A stretch of DNA of 16,773 bases, from assembly GCA_020829485.1 (NCBI GenBank), contig JAIVFU010000127.1, forward strand, positions 1 through 16,773, read 5' to 3'. Numbering within the stretch: position 1 is the stretch's first letter; each line of letters begins with the position of its first letter. Of the stretch, positions 14,288-16,773 are shown piece after piece. The position numbers were made by a program, and so were the translations under genes. The notes below the pieces were generated by a model. The model was not told the origin of the DNA and did no database searches. It saw nothing but the letters and a program-made list of their open reading frames with translations. This DNA comes from Nostoc sp. CHAB 5834. Lineage in GTDB: Bacteria; Cyanobacteriota; Cyanobacteriia; Cyanobacteriales; Nostocaceae.

Positions 14288-14313
14288 GCTGCTGTTGCGC
14301 GCGGGATCCCTTC

Positions 14314-14832
14314 ATGAATGCTTCCTTGTCTGACAGGCCCAGCCTGTGGCGACGCATGACCGCTGCCTATTCGCGATTGCTGTCATTCGTCGTGGTCTTC
14401 TCCGTCGGCATCCTGGTGGTGCCTGTCATGCTGCAGATCGTTTCGCGCTACTCCAACCTGATCCCGTCCTATATCTGGACGGAGGAACTGGCCCGCTTCC
14501 TGTTCATCTGGACCGTGATGATCGGCACGATCATCGGCGTGCGCGACGCGGCTCATTTCGATGTCGACCTGCTGCCGAGGCTGGGCGCACGGGGCGATGC
14601 CTTCATGCGCATCGTCGCCAAGCTCGGCGTGCTGACGATCGCGATCGTCTTCGTTTATGGCGGCATCGAATTCACCCAGTTCGCCTGGAACCGGACCTCG
14701 GAGCTGGCCGAGTTGCCGCTCTGGCTGATCCATATCGCCTGGCCGATCGCCGGGGTGAGCTGGGTCATCTTCCTCGGCGAGCAGTTCGTCGATGATCTTC
14801 GCGTCCTCTTCGGAAAGACCATCAGCTCATGA
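14314..14832 (+). CDS. TRAP transporter small permease subunit (DctQ family)
   Basis: A 172-residue inner-membrane protein with the four hydrophobic segments usual for DctQ: about 22-45 (LLSFVVVFSVGILVVPVMLQI), 60-80 (ARFLFIWTVMIGTIIG), 101-121 (LGVLTIAIVFVYGGIEF) and 134-155 (LPLWLIHIAWPIAGVSWVIFL). The family motif around YIWTEELARFLFIW is clear, as is the conserved R-x-x-x-H-F before helix 3 (VRDAAHF). I start it at ATG 14314. The frame is open back to a TTG at 14251, but that would translate the hairpin at 14264-14287 and add a Cys-rich stretch without homology. The stop overlaps the large subunit start as ATGA, so the two are coupled. Confidence 0.92.
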   Translation: MNASLSDRPSLWRRMTAAYSRLLSFVVVFSVGILVVPVMLQIVSRYSNLIPSYIWTEELARFLFIWTVMIGTIIGVRDAAHFDVDLLPRLGARGDAFMRIVAKLGVLTIAIVFVYGGIEFTQFAWNRTSELAELPLWLIHIAWPIAGVSWVIFLGEQFVDDLRVLFGKTISS

Positions 14833-16148
14833 CCGGCAGCGTTCTCTCCTCGGGGCAGGCTGCCTTCATCCTCTTCGGCTGCTTCTTCCTCGGCCTCTTC
14901 CTGCGCATTCCCGTGGCCTTCGCACTGGCGCTGGCCTGTCTGCCGATCCTGATCATCGAGCCGCGGCTCGATTCGATGACGCTGATGAGCGAGACGTTCA
15001 ACGCGTTCAACTCCTTCATCCTGCTGGCCGTGCCGTTCTTCCTGCTGACGGCCAATCTGATGAATGTCGGCGGGGTGACGAACCGGCTGATGAGCCTTTC
15101 GCGGGCGCTGGTCGGGCATTTCCCCGGCGGCCTCGCCCAGATCAACGTGGTTTTGTCGTTCTTCTTCGCCGGCATCTCCGGCTCCTCGACGGCGGACGCC
15201 GCCAGCCAATCCAAGATCTTCATCGAGGCGCAGCGCCGGGAAGGCTATGACGACAGCTTCTCGGTGGCGATCACCGCCGTCTCGGCCGTGCTGGCGGTGA
15301 TCATCCCGCCCTCGATCCTGATGATCGTCTGGGGCGGTATCCTGACGACATCGATCGGCGCGCTGTTCCTGGCGGGCGTCATTCCCGGCATCCTGATCGG
15401 CGTGGCGCAGATGGCAACGGTCCATGCCTATGCGGTCAGGCGCGGCTACCCGACCTATCCGCGCTCCTCCCTCCGGCAGGTGTTCAAGGCGGTCGAGCAT
15501 TCCTTCCTGGCGCTTTTGACACCCGGCATCATCATCGGCGGCAAGGTCTTCGGCTGGTTCACCGCGACGGAATCAGCCGCGATCGCGGTGGTCTACGCAG
15601 CCTTCCTGTCGCTCATCGTCTATCGCGAGATGGATGCCAAGGGGCTCTATGCGGCCCTGCTCGACACCGGCAAGCTTGCCGGCGTGACGCTGTTTTGCGT
15701 CGGCACGGCGTCGGCCTTCGGCTGGCTGATGGCCTATTACAAGATGCCGCAGGCGATCCTGACCGGCGTCTCGGCCTGGGGGATGGGCTTCTACGAGACC
15801 GGCTTCTTTATCTCAGGGGTCTTCCTGCTCGTCGGCTGTTTCCTGGATGCGATCCCGGCAATCATCATCGTGGGGCCGATCCTGGCGCCTTTGGCGAGCA
15901 CGGTGATGATGGACCCGGTCCATTTCGCCATGATCGGCATCGTCAGCCTCGCCTTCGGATTGGTGACGCCGCCCTACGGCCTGTGCCTGATGATCGCCTG
16001 CTCGGTCGCGGGCATCAGCATGCGCTCGGCGATCCGGGACACGCTGATCATGCTGATCCCGATGTTCGTCGTACTCGGCCTGATCATCATGTGGCCCAAG
16101 GTCTCGCTGTTCCTGCCGAGCCTGATCTCGCCGGAGTTCCTGAACTGA
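14829..16148 (+). CDS. TRAP transporter large permease subunit (DctM family)
   Basis: A 439-residue inner-membrane protein, the usual length for DctM, with about a dozen hydrophobic segments. It forms the ion-coupled transport channel, in complex with the small subunit. Recognisable blocks are LLAVPFFLLTANLMNVGGVTNRL, the FFFAGISGSSTADAASQSKI scoop-loop region, ITAVSAVLAVIIPPSILMIVWG, GWFTATESAAIAVVYA, CFLDAIPAIIIVGPILAPLA and GLVTPPYGLCLM, whose GSSTAD and TPPYG motifs are typical of the family. The start is ATG 14829, overlapping the small subunit stop by four bases. It is the last gene of the TRAP operon; 133 bp follow before the next gene. Confidence 0.95.
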   Translation: MTGSVLSSGQAAFILFGCFFLGLFLRIPVAFALALACLPILIIEPRLDSMTLMSETFNAFNSFILLAVPFFLLTANLMNVGGVTNRLMSLSRALVGHFPGGLAQINVVLSFFFAGISGSSTADAASQSKIFIEAQRREGYDDSFSVAITAVSAVLAVIIPPSILMIVWGGILTTSIGALFLAGVIPGILIGVAQMATVHAYAVRRGYPTYPRSSLRQVFKAVEHSFLALLTPGIIIGGKVFGWFTATESAAIAVVYAAFLSLIVYREMDAKGLYAALLDTGKLAGVTLFCVGTASAFGWLMAYYKMPQAILTGVSAWGMGFYETGFFISGVFLLVGCFLDAIPAIIIVGPILAPLASTVMMDPVHFAMIGIVSLAFGLVTPPYGLCLMIACSVAGISMRSAIRDTLIMLIPMFVVLGLIIMWPKVSLFLPSLISPEFLN

Positions 16149-16281
16149 TCCTTGCGGCGGTGCGGGCCGTCGCCGGGCTTGCGTATGGGCACAGGCGTTG
16201 CGGTCATAGCGTCGCAGCAGGTTGAATCGGCGCGGTTTGCGCGTAGCTCTCGCGGAAGCCGAGAGACGATGCGCTGAGATC
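16149..16281. other. Gap after the TRAP operon
   Basis: 133 bp between the DctM stop and the FAD-domain gene. It contains an inverted repeat, CTCTCG at 16247-16252 and CGAGAG at 16260-16265, about 17 bases before the next start. No T-run marks a terminator and no clear promoter is visible. Confidence 0.35.
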
Positions 16282-16773
16282 ATGCCCATGCCGATGGCAA
16301 CCCGTGAAACCGGCCTGGCGATGCTGGCCGAGTTCGTGCCCCGCATGGGCCGCCGCTATGCCAATGGCCGCAATTTCGATCATGGCCCCGGGCGTCACGA
16401 TGCGGTCTCGCGGCTTTCGCCCTATATCCGGCGCCGGCTCGTGACCGAGGCCGAGCTGGTGTCGGCCGCGATCGCCGCGCATGGCCCCGAGGAGGCGGAG
16501 AAATTCGTCGAGGAGGTGCTCTGGCGCGGCTATTTCAAGGGCTGGCTGGAGCGGCGGCCGTCGATCTGGACTGCCTATGTCACGGGCCTTGAGGCCGACC
16601 TCGCCGTGCTCGATACCGATCGCCGGTTGCGGCGTCGGGTTTCCGAGGCGGAAGAGGGGCGCACAGGCCTGGCGTGTTTCGACGCCTGGGCGCAGGAACT
16701 GATCGAGACCGGCTATCTGCACAATCATGCGCGGATGTGGTTCGCCTCGATCTGGATTTTCACGCTGGGTCTG
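16282..16773 (+). CDS. Photolyase/cryptochrome-type FAD-binding domain protein, 3' end outside window
   Basis: 164 codons of an open frame that runs off the right edge. It matches the helical FAD-binding domain of DNA photolyases and cryptochromes: SRLSPYIRRRLVTEAEL (43-59), FVEEVLWRGYFKGWLERRP (75-93, the W-R-E-F-F-like block) and FDAWAQELIETGYLHNHARM (133-152), where the last four residues correspond to the HNRxRM flavin-binding block, followed by WFASIW. The N-terminal alpha/beta antenna domain of about 130-200 residues is absent; the FAD domain begins within the first 20 residues. ATG 16282 is the first of three in-frame ATGs (16282, 16288, 16294), none with a strong ribosome site. It could be a light-sensing or repair-related flavoprotein; short stand-alone FAD-domain relatives exist in annotations, but their function is not known to me. 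Confidence 0.85.
   Translation, partial: MPMPMATRETGLAMLAEFVPRMGRRYANGRNFDHGPGRHDAVSRLSPYIRRRLVTEAELVSAAIAAHGPEEAEKFVEEVLWRGYFKGWLERRPSIWTAYVTGLEADLAVLDTDRRLRRRVSEAEEGRTGLACFDAWAQELIETGYLHNHARMWFASIWIFTLGL

Noticed and set aside
14251..14313. TTG start giving a 193-residue TRAP small subunit
   Set aside because: The extra residues are Cys-rich, have no family match and would be read through the hairpin at 14264-14287.

Overview
The window reads as chromosomal DNA of a high-GC alphaproteobacterium. The Aap-type general amino acid ABC operon, the NMT1/THI5-like ABC system, the TRAP transporter and a CATTCCGGGGC-type palindromic repeat together fit the Hyphomicrobiales (a Bosea-, Bradyrhizobium- or Methylobacterium-like genome). 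The genus is an inference from family content only. I see no tRNA, rRNA, CRISPR array, transposase or integrase, and the reading frames I checked are intact. Fourteen genes are supported, and the first and last run off the window edges.

Left block (1-4435, minus strand): a Tat-exported substrate-binding protein, an SDR oxidoreductase, a dihydroorotase/allantoinase-family cyclic amidohydrolase and an ABC ATPase form one operon. The last three genes are joined by 4-base start/stop overlaps, and the permease is presumably just outside the window. A LysR regulator (4436-5359, plus strand) is divergent from it. The likely role is uptake and opening of a cyclic amide or ureide; the substrate is not known.

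Middle block (5337-7226, minus strand): a LOG-type nucleotide phosphoribohydrolase converges on, and overlaps, the LysR gene. Upstream of it lie four 18-bp tandem repeats. Before those comes a coupled pair: an exported intradiol-dioxygenase-like protein with the HxH motif but apparently without the tyrosine iron ligands, and a membrane protein with the two His-x13-His pairs of bis-heme ferric reductases.

Right-centre block (7499-12042, minus strand): aapJ-aapQ-aapM-aapP, a complete polar amino acid ABC importer. Divergent from aapJ is an M14-type deacylase (12146-13123, plus strand). Downstream of it, on the same strand, are the three genes of a TRAP transporter (13246-16148) and the start of a photolyase-type FAD-domain protein that lacks the usual N-terminal antenna domain (16282 onward).

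One pattern crosses these blocks. All three transporter operons carry strong stem-loops directly after the binding-protein gene and before the next gene (3115-3233, 10928-10968, 14264-14287). This fits post-transcriptional setting of an excess of binding protein over membrane components. The most unusual protein content is the dioxygenase-like/bis-heme pair.
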